NCBI RefSeq assembly: GCF_001545075.1
Contig: NZ_FCOB02000026.1
Span: 1 to 64,000 of the forward strand
Source of the DNA: Caballeronia ptereochthonis
GTDB lineage: Bacteria; Pseudomonadota; Gammaproteobacteria; Burkholderiales; Burkholderiaceae
DNA: 64,000 nt
Direction: 5' to 3'
Shown here: piece by piece, positions 25,360 through 33,588 of the stretch
Position numbering within the stretch: the stretch's first letter is position 1
How the letters are laid out: each line of letters opens with the position of its first letter
The notes under the pieces: generated by a model
What the model was told of the DNA's origin: nothing
The model's input: only the letters and a program-made list of their open reading frames with translations
Database searches by the model: none
Translations under genes and position numbers: made by a program

Positions 25360-26874
25360 ATGACGCCAAGACTCGAACTCAGGCACGCGAGCAAGTCGTT
25401 CGGCCGCGTGCGCGCGCTCGGCGACGGCAGCCTGGAACTCTTTCCGGGCGAAGTGCACGCGCTGCTCGGCGAGAACGGCGCGGGCAAATCGACGCTCGTG
25501 AAGCTGCTCGCGGGCGTCTATCAGCCCGATGCGGGCGAACTGCTCGTCGAGGGCGTCGCGCGCCGCTTCGCGAATCCCGCCGAGGCGCGCGATGCGGGCA
25601 TCGCCGTCATCTATCAGGAGCCGACGCTCTTCGCGGATCTCTCCATCGCCGAGAACATCTACATGGGGCGGCAGCCGCGCGATCGCCTGGGCCGCATCCG
25701 CTACGACGAGATGCATCGCGAGGTCGACGCGCTGTTGTCGTCGCTCGGCGTGAACCTGCGCGCGCAACGGCTCGTGCGCGGACTGTCGATCGCGGATCAG
25801 CAGGTGGTCGAGATCGCCAAGGCGCTGTCCCTCGATGCGAACGTGCTCATCATGGACGAGCCGACGGCCGCGCTTTCACTGCCGGAGGTGGAGCGGCTCT
25901 TCGCGATCGTGCGGGCATTGCGCGAGCGCGACGTGGCGATTCTCTTCATCACGCACCGTCTCGACGAAGTATTCGCGCTGACGCAGCGCATGACGATCAT
26001 GCGCGACGGCATGAAGGTCTGTGACGCGCTCACCGCCGACATGAGCATCGATACGATCGTGAGCAGGATGGTCGGCCGCGATCTCGACACGTTCTATCCG
26101 AAAGCCGACGTGACGCCCGGCGATGTGCGGCTCTCGGTGCGCAATCTCACACGGCAGGGCGTGTTCAGGAACGTGTCGTTCGATGTGCGCGCGGGCGAGA
26201 TCGTCGCGCTGGCGGGTTTGGTCGGCGCGGGGCGCAGCGAAGTCGCGCGCGCGATCTTCGGCATCGATCCGGTCGACGGGGGCGAAGTGCGGATTGCGGG
26301 AAAGAAGCTGGCACTGGGGCATCCGGCCGCCGCCGTGCGCGCGGGTCTGGCGCTCGTGCCGGAGGATCGCCGCGCGCAAGGGCTCGCGCTGGAGTTGAGC
26401 ATCGCGCGCAATGCATCGCTGACGGTGCTCGGGCGTCTGATGCGGCACGGACTCATTTCGTCGCGCAGCGAATCGACGCTCGCCGCCGACTGGGGCAAGC
26501 GCTTGCGTCTCAAGGCCAGCGACCTCGATGCGCCCGTCGGCACGCTCTCGGGCGGCAATCAGCAGAAGGTGGTGCTCGGCAAGTGGCTCGCGACGAACCC
26601 GAAGGTGCTGATCATCGACGAGCCGACGCGCGGCATCGACGTGGGCGCGAAAGCGGAGGTGTATCGCACGCTCGCGGAACTCGTGAAGGAAGGCATGGCC
26701 GTGCTGATGATTTCGAGCGAGCTGCCCGAAGTGCTCGGCATGGCCGACCGCGTGCTCGTGATGCACGAAGGCCGCATCAGCGCGGATATCGCCCGCGCGG
26801 ATGCGAACGAGGAACGAGTGATGAGCGCTGCTTTGGGCGCCTCGCCGCAACAAGCCATGGGACGAGCAGCATGA
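25360..26874 (+). CDS. Sugar ABC transporter ATP-binding protein (rhamnose type)
   Basis: A 504-residue double ATPase of the RbsA/RhaT family that powers sugar import at the inner membrane. The N-terminal half has Walker A GENGAGKST (37-45), a degenerate signature GLSIADQQ and Walker B LIMDEPTAALS. The C-terminal half has a modified Walker A (GLVGAGRSE), the signature LSGGNQQK and LIIDEPTRGID. It starts 9 bp after the lactonase gene with GGGGAAAAG and overlaps the first permease by ATGA. Confidence 0.92.
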   Translation: MTPRLELRHASKSFGRVRALGDGSLELFPGEVHALLGENGAGKSTLVKLLAGVYQPDAGELLVEGVARRFANPAEARDAGIAVIYQEPTLFADLSIAENIYMGRQPRDRLGRIRYDEMHREVDALLSSLGVNLRAQRLVRGLSIADQQVVEIAKALSLDANVLIMDEPTAALSLPEVERLFAIVRALRERDVAILFITHRLDEVFALTQRMTIMRDGMKVCDALTADMSIDTIVSRMVGRDLDTFYPKADVTPGDVRLSVRNLTRQGVFRNVSFDVRAGEIVALAGLVGAGRSEVARAIFGIDPVDGGEVRIAGKKLALGHPAAAVRAGLALVPEDRRAQGLALELSIARNASLTVLGRLMRHGLISSRSESTLAADWGKRLRLKASDLDAPVGTLSGGNQQKVVLGKWLATNPKVLIIDEPTRGIDVGAKAEVYRTLAELVKEGMAVLMISSELPEVLGMADRVLVMHEGRISADIARADANEERVMSAALGASPQQAMGRAA

Positions 26875-27914
26875 TGACTCGACATTCTCCGACGCTACCC
26901 GCGATGCCGCCGACCGGAACGAAACGCGCAAGCCTTGCCGTATCGATCGCGAAGAGCCGGGAGCTTACGCTCTTCATCGTGCTGCTCGTGCTCGTCGGCG
27001 CAACGGCTGCCGTCAAGCCGGACTTCCTCAACCTGCAGAACCTGCGCGACGTGCTCCTCAACGTCTCGATCATCGGCCTGCTGACGGCGGGCATGACGAT
27101 CGTGATGCTGATGCGGCATATCGATCTTTCCGTGGCGTCGGTGGTCGGCGTAAGCGCCTATGCGGTCGGCGGCCTTTTCGTGATGTTTCCGCATCTGCCG
27201 GTGATCGTCGCGATGCTCGCGGGCATCGGCATCGGGCTCGCGATCGGCGCGCTGAACGGCGCGCTCGTGACGTTCGGACGCGTGCCTTCGCTCGTCGCGA
27301 CCCTGTCGACGCTCTATATCGTGCGCGGCGCGGACTACGCATGGGTCCACGGCGGCCAGATCAACGCGACCAGCCTGCCCGATGCGTTTGCGTCGATAGC
27401 CACGGGCTCGCTGCTCGGCGTGCCGAATCTCGTGCTGATCGCGGTGGTCGTGCTGATCGCGTTGTCGGTATACCTGAAGCAATATCGCGGCGGACGCGAG
27501 CACTACGCCGTCGGCTCGAATCCCGAAGCCGCGCGCCTCGCCGGCATTCGCGTGGACCGCCGCGTGATGATCGGCTTTTTGCTTTCCGGCGCGATCGCGG
27601 GTCTCGCCGGCGTGCTGTGGCTCGCGCGCTTCGGCACCGTCGACGCGAGCACGGCGAAAGGCATCGAGCTGCAGGTGGTCGCCGCGGCGGTAGTCGGCAG
27701 TGTCGCGATCACGGGCGGCGTGGGCACGATCGCGGGCGCGACGCTCGGGGCGCTCGTGCTCGGCGTCATCAACATCGCACTGGTGGTGCTGCGCGTGTCG
27801 CCGTTCTGGCAGCAGGCGATTCAAGGCGCGCTGATCGTCGCGGCGATCGCGCTCGATACGCTGCTCGCGCGTTCCGTCGCGCGCCGCATGATGAGGAAAC
27901 GCGATCATGGCTAA
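26871..27914 (+). CDS. Sugar ABC transporter permease 1
   Basis: A 347-residue inner-membrane permease of the RbsC/AraH family with about ten hydrophobic segments. The characteristic GM(T)IVMLMRHIDLSVAS segment and the EAA-like GSNPEAARLAGI loop are present. It overlaps the ATPase gene (the ATG includes the preceding TGA) and the next permease by 8 nt. It pairs with that permease as a heterodimer, as in rhizobial rhamnose transporters. Confidence 0.9.
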   Translation: MMTRHSPTLPAMPPTGTKRASLAVSIAKSRELTLFIVLLVLVGATAAVKPDFLNLQNLRDVLLNVSIIGLLTAGMTIVMLMRHIDLSVASVVGVSAYAVGGLFVMFPHLPVIVAMLAGIGIGLAIGALNGALVTFGRVPSLVATLSTLYIVRGADYAWVHGGQINATSLPDAFASIATGSLLGVPNLVLIAVVVLIALSVYLKQYRGGREHYAVGSNPEAARLAGIRVDRRVMIGFLLSGAIAGLAGVLWLARFGTVDASTAKGIELQVVAAAVVGSVAITGGVGTIAGATLGALVLGVINIALVVLRVSPFWQQAIQGALIVAAIALDTLLARSVARRMMRKRDHG

Positions 27915-28908
27915 ACCCGATTCCGCTCTCTCCACCACGAAGCGCCGCCACCTGCAATGGGAAGCGATGCTCGCGATCGTGCTCGTCGTCTCGCTCGTCG
28001 CGGGGCGCGTGCTGTCGCCGCTCTTTCTGTCGGCGGCGAACATCTCGAACATGCTCGCGGACTTCACCGAAATCGCGCTGATCGCGCTGCCCATGACGCT
28101 CATCATCGTCGCGGCGGAGATCGACCTGTCGGTGGCGTCGGTGCTTGGCGCGTCCAGCGCGCTGATGGGCGTGCTCTGGCACATGGGTCTGCCGATGCCG
28201 CTCGTGATCGCGCTCGTGCTCGTCTTCGGCGCGCTTGCCGGGCTGCTCAACGGCCTCGTGATCGTGCGCTTCAACCTGCCGTCGCTGGCGGTGACGATCG
28301 GCACGCTCGCGCTCTTTCGCGGCCTTGCGTACGTGCTGCTCGGCGACCAGGCGATCGCCGATTTTCCCGCGTCGTACACGGCGTTCGGCATCGACACGAT
28401 CGCCAGCACGTTCCTGCCGATGCCGTTCATCCTGGTGATTGCAGGCGCAATCATCTTCACGGTGCTCCTTCAGGCGACGCCCTTCGGCCGCAGCCTCTAT
28501 GCGATCGGTGCGAATCCGACCGCCGCGCAGTTCTCGGGCATCGACGTCGCGAAGACCAAGCTCAGGCTCTTCATGATGTCGGGTGCGATGGCGGCGCTCG
28601 CGGGCATCGTCTATACGCTGCGTTTCACGAGCGCGCGCGGCGACAACGGCGAGGGCTTCGAGCTCTCGGTGATCGCGGCGGTGCTGTTCGGCGGCGTGAG
28701 CATTTTCGGCGGACGCGGCTCGATGATCGGCGTGCTGCTGTCGCTCGTCATCATCGGCGTGCTGCGTAATGCGCTGACGCTCGCGGACGTATCGAGCGAG
28801 ACGCTCACTATCGTGACGGGCGCGCTGCTGCTCTCGTCGGTGCTGATTCCGAATCTCGTCGCGCGCTGGCGGGCGGCGCGCGAAAAGCGCCTGATGGCGC
28901 AGGCCTGA
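27907..28908 (+). CDS. Sugar ABC transporter permease 2
   Basis: A 333-residue second permease of the same family. It keeps LIIVAAEIDLSVASVLG and the cytoplasmic GANPTAAQFSGI loop that contacts the ATPase. The start lies inside the end of permease 1. Two different permeases with a single double-domain ATPase are typical of RhaP/RhaQ-type rhamnose systems. Confidence 0.9.
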   Translation: MAKPDSALSTTKRRHLQWEAMLAIVLVVSLVAGRVLSPLFLSAANISNMLADFTEIALIALPMTLIIVAAEIDLSVASVLGASSALMGVLWHMGLPMPLVIALVLVFGALAGLLNGLVIVRFNLPSLAVTIGTLALFRGLAYVLLGDQAIADFPASYTAFGIDTIASTFLPMPFILVIAGAIIFTVLLQATPFGRSLYAIGANPTAAQFSGIDVAKTKLRLFMMSGAMAALAGIVYTLRFTSARGDNGEGFELSVIAAVLFGGVSIFGGRGSMIGVLLSLVIIGVLRNALTLADVSSETLTIVTGALLLSSVLIPNLVARWRAAREKRLMAQA

Positions 28909-28992
28909 CCCGGCGATTTGCCGTGCTCGTTGATAACCAGCGCAAGGGCTCGTACAGCGAAGCCCGCGCGCAATGACAGGAGACTTTACGAC

Positions 28993-30006
28993 ATGAAGAA
29001 GCCCATTCGATTCCCGCGCGGCCCGGCGTTGGCGGCGGCGTTTCTCGCCGCGACCGTCGCGCTGACGGCGAGCGCCGCCGACATCAAGAGCGGTCTGAAG
29101 ATCGCCTTCCTGCCGAAGCAGATCAACAACCCATACGAAGTGATCGCCGACGACGGCGGCATGGCCGCGATCAAGGAGATGAAGGGCGACGGCAAGGTGG
29201 TGGGGCCTTCGGATGCGGGCGCGTCGTCGCAGGTCAGCTACATCAACACGCTCATCACGCAGCGGCAGAACGCGATCGTGATCGCGGCGAACGATGCCAA
29301 CGCGGTCGTGCCGTATCTGAAGAAGGCGATGTCGCAGGGCATCAAGGTCGTGACCTTCGATTCCGACACGGCGCCGGAGGGGCGGCAGATCTTCGTGAAC
29401 CAGGCCGATTCGGAAGCGATCGGGCGCGGGCAGATTCAACTGCTGTCGAAGCTGATCGGCGGCGAGGGCGAGTTCGCGATTCTCTCGGCGACGCCGAACG
29501 CGACCAATCAGAACACCTGGATCAAGTGGATGCAGGAGGAACTGAAGAAGCCCGAATATTCGAAGATGAAGCTCGTGAAGATCGCGTATGGAAACGACGA
29601 CGATCAGAAGTCGTTCGTCGAGACGCAGGGCTTGCTGCAGGCGTATCCGAACCTGAAGGGGATCGTCGCGCCCACGTCGGTCGGGATCGCGGCGGCGGCG
29701 CGCTACATCTCGAGTTCGCCATCAAAGGGCAAGGTCGTGGTGACGGGTCTCGGCACGCCGAACCAGATGCGCGCGTTCGTGAAGAACGGCACCGTCAAGG
29801 CGTTCCAGTTGTGGGATCCGGGCCAACTGGGTTATCTCGCGGCGTTCGCGGCGGCCAATCTCGCGTCGGGCACGATCACCGGCAAGGAAGGCGATTCGTT
29901 CGATGCCGGCAAGCTCGGCAAGCGCACGGTGGGCAAGAGCGGAGAAGTGATCCTCGGCCCGCCGACGACGTTCGATGCCGCGAATATCGACAACTTCAAT
30001 TTCTGA
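28993..30006 (+). CDS. Rhamnose ABC transporter substrate-binding protein (probable)
   Basis: A 337-residue periplasmic type I sugar-binding protein. The signal peptide spans residues 1-28 (ASA|AD). The mature protein starts IKSGLKIAFLPKQINNPYE, like RhaS of rhizobia, with the ligand-contact segments FVNQADSEAIGRGQI and VAPTSVGIAAAARY. GGAG lies eight bases before the ATG. It closes the transport operon and is followed by a strong terminator. Confidence 0.9.
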   Translation: MKKPIRFPRGPALAAAFLAATVALTASAADIKSGLKIAFLPKQINNPYEVIADDGGMAAIKEMKGDGKVVGPSDAGASSQVSYINTLITQRQNAIVIAANDANAVVPYLKKAMSQGIKVVTFDSDTAPEGRQIFVNQADSEAIGRGQIQLLSKLIGGEGEFAILSATPNATNQNTWIKWMQEELKKPEYSKMKLVKIAYGNDDDQKSFVETQGLLQAYPNLKGIVAPTSVGIAAAARYISSSPSKGKVVVTGLGTPNQMRAFVKNGTVKAFQLWDPGQLGYLAAFAAANLASGTITGKEGDSFDAGKLGKRTVGKSGEVILGPPTTFDAANIDNFNF

Positions 30007-30040
30007 CGTGGCCGCGCTGTACAGAGCCTGAGAGGATGAC

Positions 30041-30067
30041 GAAACGCCCTTCGGGGCGTTTCGCTTT
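30041..30067 (+). terminator. Strong Rho-independent terminator with UUCG loop
   Basis: GAAACGCCC / GGGCGTTTC form a 9-bp perfect stem closed by the extra-stable TTCG tetraloop (30050-30053), then GCTTTTTC. It lies 34 bp after the substrate-binding protein stop and ends the rhamnose transport operon. Confidence 0.9.
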
Positions 30068-30691
30068 TTCAGCGGCTGCCGTGTTGGCAGTGCGTGCGGG
30101 AAAAGTCTTGGCGATCAGTACGTTGAGCCGATACTCACCAGGATATTCACAAGGCTCTCCACACATTGTGTGGATATCTTCTTCAGCCGATTGCTTCCGG
30201 TCGAAGGCGCGTTTCCTGTTCTCGGGCAGCACGCCGTTGACGCTCGGCGTCGAAGGCGTGCCGAAGCTAGCCGGTGTGTCGACGCTTGCCTTCAATGACC
30301 TGATCTCGGTTGCCGCAACCAGCTGCAAATGGCAAAGCGGCGAGTCAGGCCGTGAGTCTGTCAGTTGGCAAAGTAGTTTGCGTACCCGGAACAGATGGGA
30401 TCGGACCAACAATCATCGGCAAACGCTTGACTCGACATGAGCAGAGCGGCGCAATAGACAACGGAAAGGGTGATTTTTTCATCCCGCCAGACTGCTCCGC
30501 GAGTGCAACTTTAGCTTGTGAAAGCTGGCTTGATGAAGGAACACGACTTTTCTGAGTTTGGTCGTGCTATTGAGACTTGCGTAAAGCAAGACATCACCAC
30601 GGTTCGGCTTGTTTCCAGCATGCAGCGATGATCGATTCGCGCTTCCGCCCGCTGCTCGCGGCCAGCGGGCATCGATCGGCCGATCACGATA
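30068..30691. other. Gene-poor interval of mixed composition
   Basis: About 620 bp without a convincing gene and with lower, uneven GC. A plus-strand frame at 30310-30555 and a minus-strand frame at 29996-30412 lack ribosome binding sites and gene-like codon use. A 32-codon frame starting MKEHDFSEFGRAIETCV (30534-30632) has a protein-like sequence but no clear Shine-Dalgarno. It may be decayed accessory DNA. Confidence 0.4.
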
Positions 30692-30714
30692 AAAAGCCCC
30701 GCACGAGGCGGGGC
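30692..30714 (-). terminator. Terminator of the exported repeat-protein gene
   Basis: On the minus strand GCCCCGC-N5-GCGGGGC is followed by TTTTTAT, a classic Rho-independent terminator 45 bp after the stop codon at 30759. Confidence 0.88.
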
Positions 30715-30758
30715 AGGAAGCATTGCTGTCCATGAAAACTGTGGACAATCGCACGCGC

Positions 30759-31382
30759 TCACTTGATCGGCTGCCCATCCCTCAACACCTGCACCGCCGT
30801 CGCCGATTCGAACCGCGCGTGCACCATATCCCCCGCCTTCAGTCCCGCGAGCGAGACATCCGGCGCGGCGGTGAGCGTCACCGTGCGGCTCGGTCCGCGC
30901 AAGGTCACGCGCCGATTCTTCGCGTCGACACGCTCGATCGTCCCGATCACCTCGACGATGCGCGTCTGCGCCGTCACGCCGCCCGATGCCGGCACCGCCG
31001 CCTCGCTGTCGATGCGCTCGCGTATGCCGTTCGACTTCACCTTCGTCGCCTGCACGAGCAGCGCGTTGCGATACTCGATGTTCACGGTATCGCCGAGCTG
31101 GAGCTTCCTGACATCGCCGATCTCCGGATTCACCGCCACTTCCGCGATGCGCCCGGACGGACCCTGCAGCATCACGCTGTTCGTCACGGGATCGATGCCG
31201 ACCACGCGCGCCTGCACTTGCGCGATCGCCGCCGCGCCGCGCGCCATCGGGCTCGAAGCCGCGTCCTGAGCCGACGCGCGCTCTGTCGCAGTACAAGCGA
31301 GAACGAGCGCCGCACACGCGATGAATGCGCGCGGCCGTACGTTACGCGAGCGCTGCGACGGTTGAGATGAAGTGCGATCCAT
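30759..31382 (-). CDS. Exported protein with two internal beta-barrel-like repeats
   Basis: A 207-residue protein. An N-terminal hydrophobic segment (about 18-39, ending ASAQ) looks like a signal peptide. Two related repeats follow: VQARVVGIDPVTNSVMLQGP (about 55-115) and GTIERVDAKNRRVTLRGP (about 145-200), each with a downstream LKAGDMVHARF/LQLGDTVNIEY strand. This resembles DUF5666-like OB/S1-type folds. AAGGAGA precedes the start. The IS630-type HTH gene is 53 bp upstream in the same direction. Confidence 0.72.
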   Translation of the reverse strand: MDRTSSQPSQRSRNVRPRAFIACAALVLACTATERASAQDAASSPMARGAAAIAQVQARVVGIDPVTNSVMLQGPSGRIAEVAVNPEIGDVRKLQLGDTVNIEYRNALLVQATKVKSNGIRERIDSEAAVPASGGVTAQTRIVEVIGTIERVDAKNRRVTLRGPSRTVTLTAAPDVSLAGLKAGDMVHARFESATAVQVLRDGQPIK

Positions 31383-31435
31383 GCAAGGTCTCCTTCGCTG
31401 AAAAGAGTGCTTCGACAAGCGTGGCGCGCACGCAA

Positions 31436-31891
31436 TCAGCGGCGCGATTTCGACAGCAGATGTCCAAGCCCGAGATTGGTCGCGATCTGCCAGACGTAGA
31501 CCCGCGAGTAGCGCACGCCGTAGCGCCGCTCGATCAGCTCGCGCAGGCGCGCATTGGTCCACGCATCGCTCTCGAAGCCGTGCTCCCGCGCCGAACCCCG
31601 CAAGGCCGCGGCGATCCAGTCGAGCGCCTCCCGATCGAGTGCCGAGGCGCGGCCGCCCACGCCCATCTTCGCGAGCGCATCGAGACCGCCTTCGGAGACG
31701 ATGGCCCTGTACCGCCGCACCGTCTGCGCCGACAGATGCAACTGCTCGGCCACCGTTTCGACCGATGCGCCTTCGAGCAGCATGCGGCCCGCCGTCATGC
31801 GCCGCACGACGCTCGGAAGGGTATCGGGACGTGAGAGCATGACGCGCGGCGCTCGATCGTTCGGATTACGTTCGATTGCCCGAAGCGTCAT
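31436..31891 (-). CDS. Orphan IS630-type winged-HTH protein
   Basis: A 151-residue protein that looks like the DNA-binding half of an IS630 transposase with no catalytic half. Residues about 35-75 form the first HTH (SVETVAEQLHLSAQTVRRYR) and 76-140 a winged HTH typical of HTH_29/33 (WTNARLRELIERRYGVRYSR). There is no DDE domain, terminal inverted repeat or frameshift site around it. The start is uncertain: ATG at 31891 or 31840, neither with a clear ribosome binding site. It may be a domesticated regulator of the next gene. Confidence 0.7.
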   Translation of the reverse strand: MTLRAIERNPNDRAPRVMLSRPDTLPSVVRRMTAGRMLLEGASVETVAEQLHLSAQTVRRYRAIVSEGGLDALAKMGVGGRASALDREALDWIAAALRGSAREHGFESDAWTNARLRELIERRYGVRYSRVYVWQIATNLGLGHLLSKSRR

Positions 31892-32388
31892 GCACGGCCG
31901 CGCGGATCGGATGGGGCCGGCGCCAGCCCTCGCGCCGGGCAACGCGCTTGCGCGCCGAATGCAACGTTGCGACGTCCGTATGCGTTCATGCGTGCCCCCT
32001 TGTCGAGTGGAGACTGCGGGACTTGATCGGGCGTGCCTCACGTAAGGTCGATGCGCGGCTGACATGCGCCAGCCGGCTTACCGAGATATACCAATAAACG
32101 TTTTCAGGCTCGATGGGCAACCGTTGCCGAAAATTTTTTAGGCTTGATTAATCTCGGTGAATTGCCTATGAAAGCGGCCTACAGGCAGGTAACCGGCGCG
32201 CGGACGGCGCGCGGCGTGCAATGCTGCGCGGGTCTATTTCGTTTCGTGCTCAACGCGATGTGCGGCGTTCTTGAAACTACGATGGCCTGCGAACGAACGG
32301 GGATGCCATTCGATGCGACGCAAAGCGGTACACACTCGCGCTCGAGCGTGAGCGTACTCGTGACGTACCGGCACTCGACGAAGATGCC
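31892..32388. other. Intergenic region, no supported gene
   Basis: About 500 bp between the HTH gene and the H-NS-like gene, both transcribed leftward. A short A/T-rich tract lies near 32095-32160. An 85-codon plus-strand frame (32144-32401) is open but lacks a ribosome binding site. Confidence 0.4.
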
Positions 32389-32715
32389 TCAAACGCGATA
32401 GAACTCGATGTCCTGACCGGCGTGAACCGCGCGCTTGAGCCACTCGGGCATATCGCCGAGTCCGTCCCACGTATCGCCGTTTGCGTTGCGGAATATCGGC
32501 CCGCCGCCCCCCGAGTGAGGCAGGGATGGCAATTGCGGCATGGGCCGCCTTGCCTTGGGCGCGCCATGAGCCCCGTTGGTCTTGGTGAAGGAGGGCGGCG
32601 GCTTCGCCACCGGCGCTTCGGCCAATGCTTCAGCCAACGCTCTTTCCGTAATGCCGAACTCAGCCATTCGGCTGCGCAAATACGCGATGATGCTGTCTCG
32701 CTTTCTTTCGTCCAC
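32389..32715 (-). CDS. H-NS-like protein with aberrant DNA-contact motif
   Basis: A 108-residue protein of the H-NS family layout. Residues 5-35 match the helical oligomerisation segment (SRMAEFGITERALAEAL). A 40-residue Pro/Gly-rich linker follows, then the C-terminal domain RNANGDTWDGLGDMPEWL. In canonical H-NS proteins of this order the loop reads TW[ST]G[RQ]GR.P.W; here the Gly-Arg contact is replaced by Gly-Asp. DNA binding through the minor groove should therefore be weakened or lost. No clear ribosome binding site is visible. Confidence 0.72.
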   Translation of the reverse strand: MDERKRDSIIAYLRSRMAEFGITERALAEALAEAPVAKPPPSFTKTNGAHGAPKARRPMPQLPSLPHSGGGGPIFRNANGDTWDGLGDMPEWLKRAVHAGQDIEFYRV

Positions 32716-33089
32716 GGCTTCCCTGATTCAGCTTTTTGATTATCAGAAGACGAACCGATACCCCGCGCGGACCGGGGCGGTTCGATGACTTGAATATATG
32801 TGTTTTATGAAGCGTGGCGCAGTGCCTGCCTCGCGTCAATTAGTGTATTTACCGCACGATCGATTAATTCGTTCGGACACTTTGCCTTTAATGCCGGCAT
32901 TTGCCCCGAATGCGAACGTTCGCCCGCCCGAACATCGTCGTGACGGACGCGCGCAAAGCGTGCGCGCGGAACGCCACGTGGGGGAGCCACGAACCGCCGA
33001 GGGCGAGGCCATCGCCGCCAAAGCTGCCCGGTCGCCGATTACCTCGCTTAACTATATTGTATGCTGCTTATCGCAAGTGTTAAATCGTT
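32716..33089. other. Intergenic region, no supported gene
   Basis: About 370 bp before the H-NS-like gene, with A/T-rich patches near 32730-32760 and 33045-33090. It likely carries promoters for the H-NS-like gene. No open frame has coding features. Confidence 0.4.
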
Positions 33090-33341
33090 TTAACGACTGT
33101 GTTGTTCTCCCGGTAATTCCGCGCCGTGAGCCCGAATGGCGGCAATCAGTTCCGCAGGCGTAATTTCATAACGCACTTCGCGGTGAATGCCCGGTTTGCG
33201 CTCGTCAATTTCGATCAGCAGAACGGCCTTGCCGTCCGCCGCGGGTTCGAGGCGCAACGAACGCACTTCCTGTCCGCTGGCTTCGTCGTATTCCGTCAGG
33301 AGCGTCATGGCGCCAGTGGCGGCGCTTCTCGGCATCGACAT
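33090..33341 (-). CDS. Conserved hypothetical protein
   Basis: An 83-residue acidic protein. Its core (LTEYDEASGQEVRSLRLEP, then AVLLIEIDERK and YEITPAELIAAIRAHG) is beta-rich with a C-terminal helix. GGGAGGAAG lies just upstream of two in-frame ATGs (33341 and 33335); spacing fits the second slightly better. I do not recognise a named family. Confidence 0.62.
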   Translation of the reverse strand: MSMPRSAATGAMTLLTEYDEASGQEVRSLRLEPAADGKAVLLIEIDERKPGIHREVRYEITPAELIAAIRAHGAELPGEQHSR

Positions 33342-33588
33342 TCTTCCTCCCGTCTTGCGACGTCGTTGTTGTTGTATCACCGCGCCGCCCCCCGGCGTGC
33401 ACGAAATTCGGGCGCGCTCGACGGGATTCCGGCTTGGCGAATGACGCGGACGCGAAGGGCGCCGCCGCGAGCGATGCCCTCCTGTGCCTCATTATTGCCC
33501 GTCAAAACCGGGCGCGTCCAGCGTAGGGACTTTCGGCGGCCGCTCGAGCCCGTGGCCGCGCGACCCGGCCGCCCAAGCGCTCGGGCCC

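Noticed and set aside
30800..30830. tRNA T-loop-like GATTCGAA string
   Set aside because: It lies within a coding gene and has no acceptor or anticodon stem around it; no tRNA was found in the window.
31436..31891. Complete IS630 insertion sequence
   Set aside because: No DDE catalytic frame, no terminal inverted repeats and no TA target duplication seen.
32144..32401. 85-codon plus-strand frame beside the H-NS-like gene
   Set aside because: No ribosome binding site and no recognisable pattern; it overlaps the 3' end of the H-NS-like gene.
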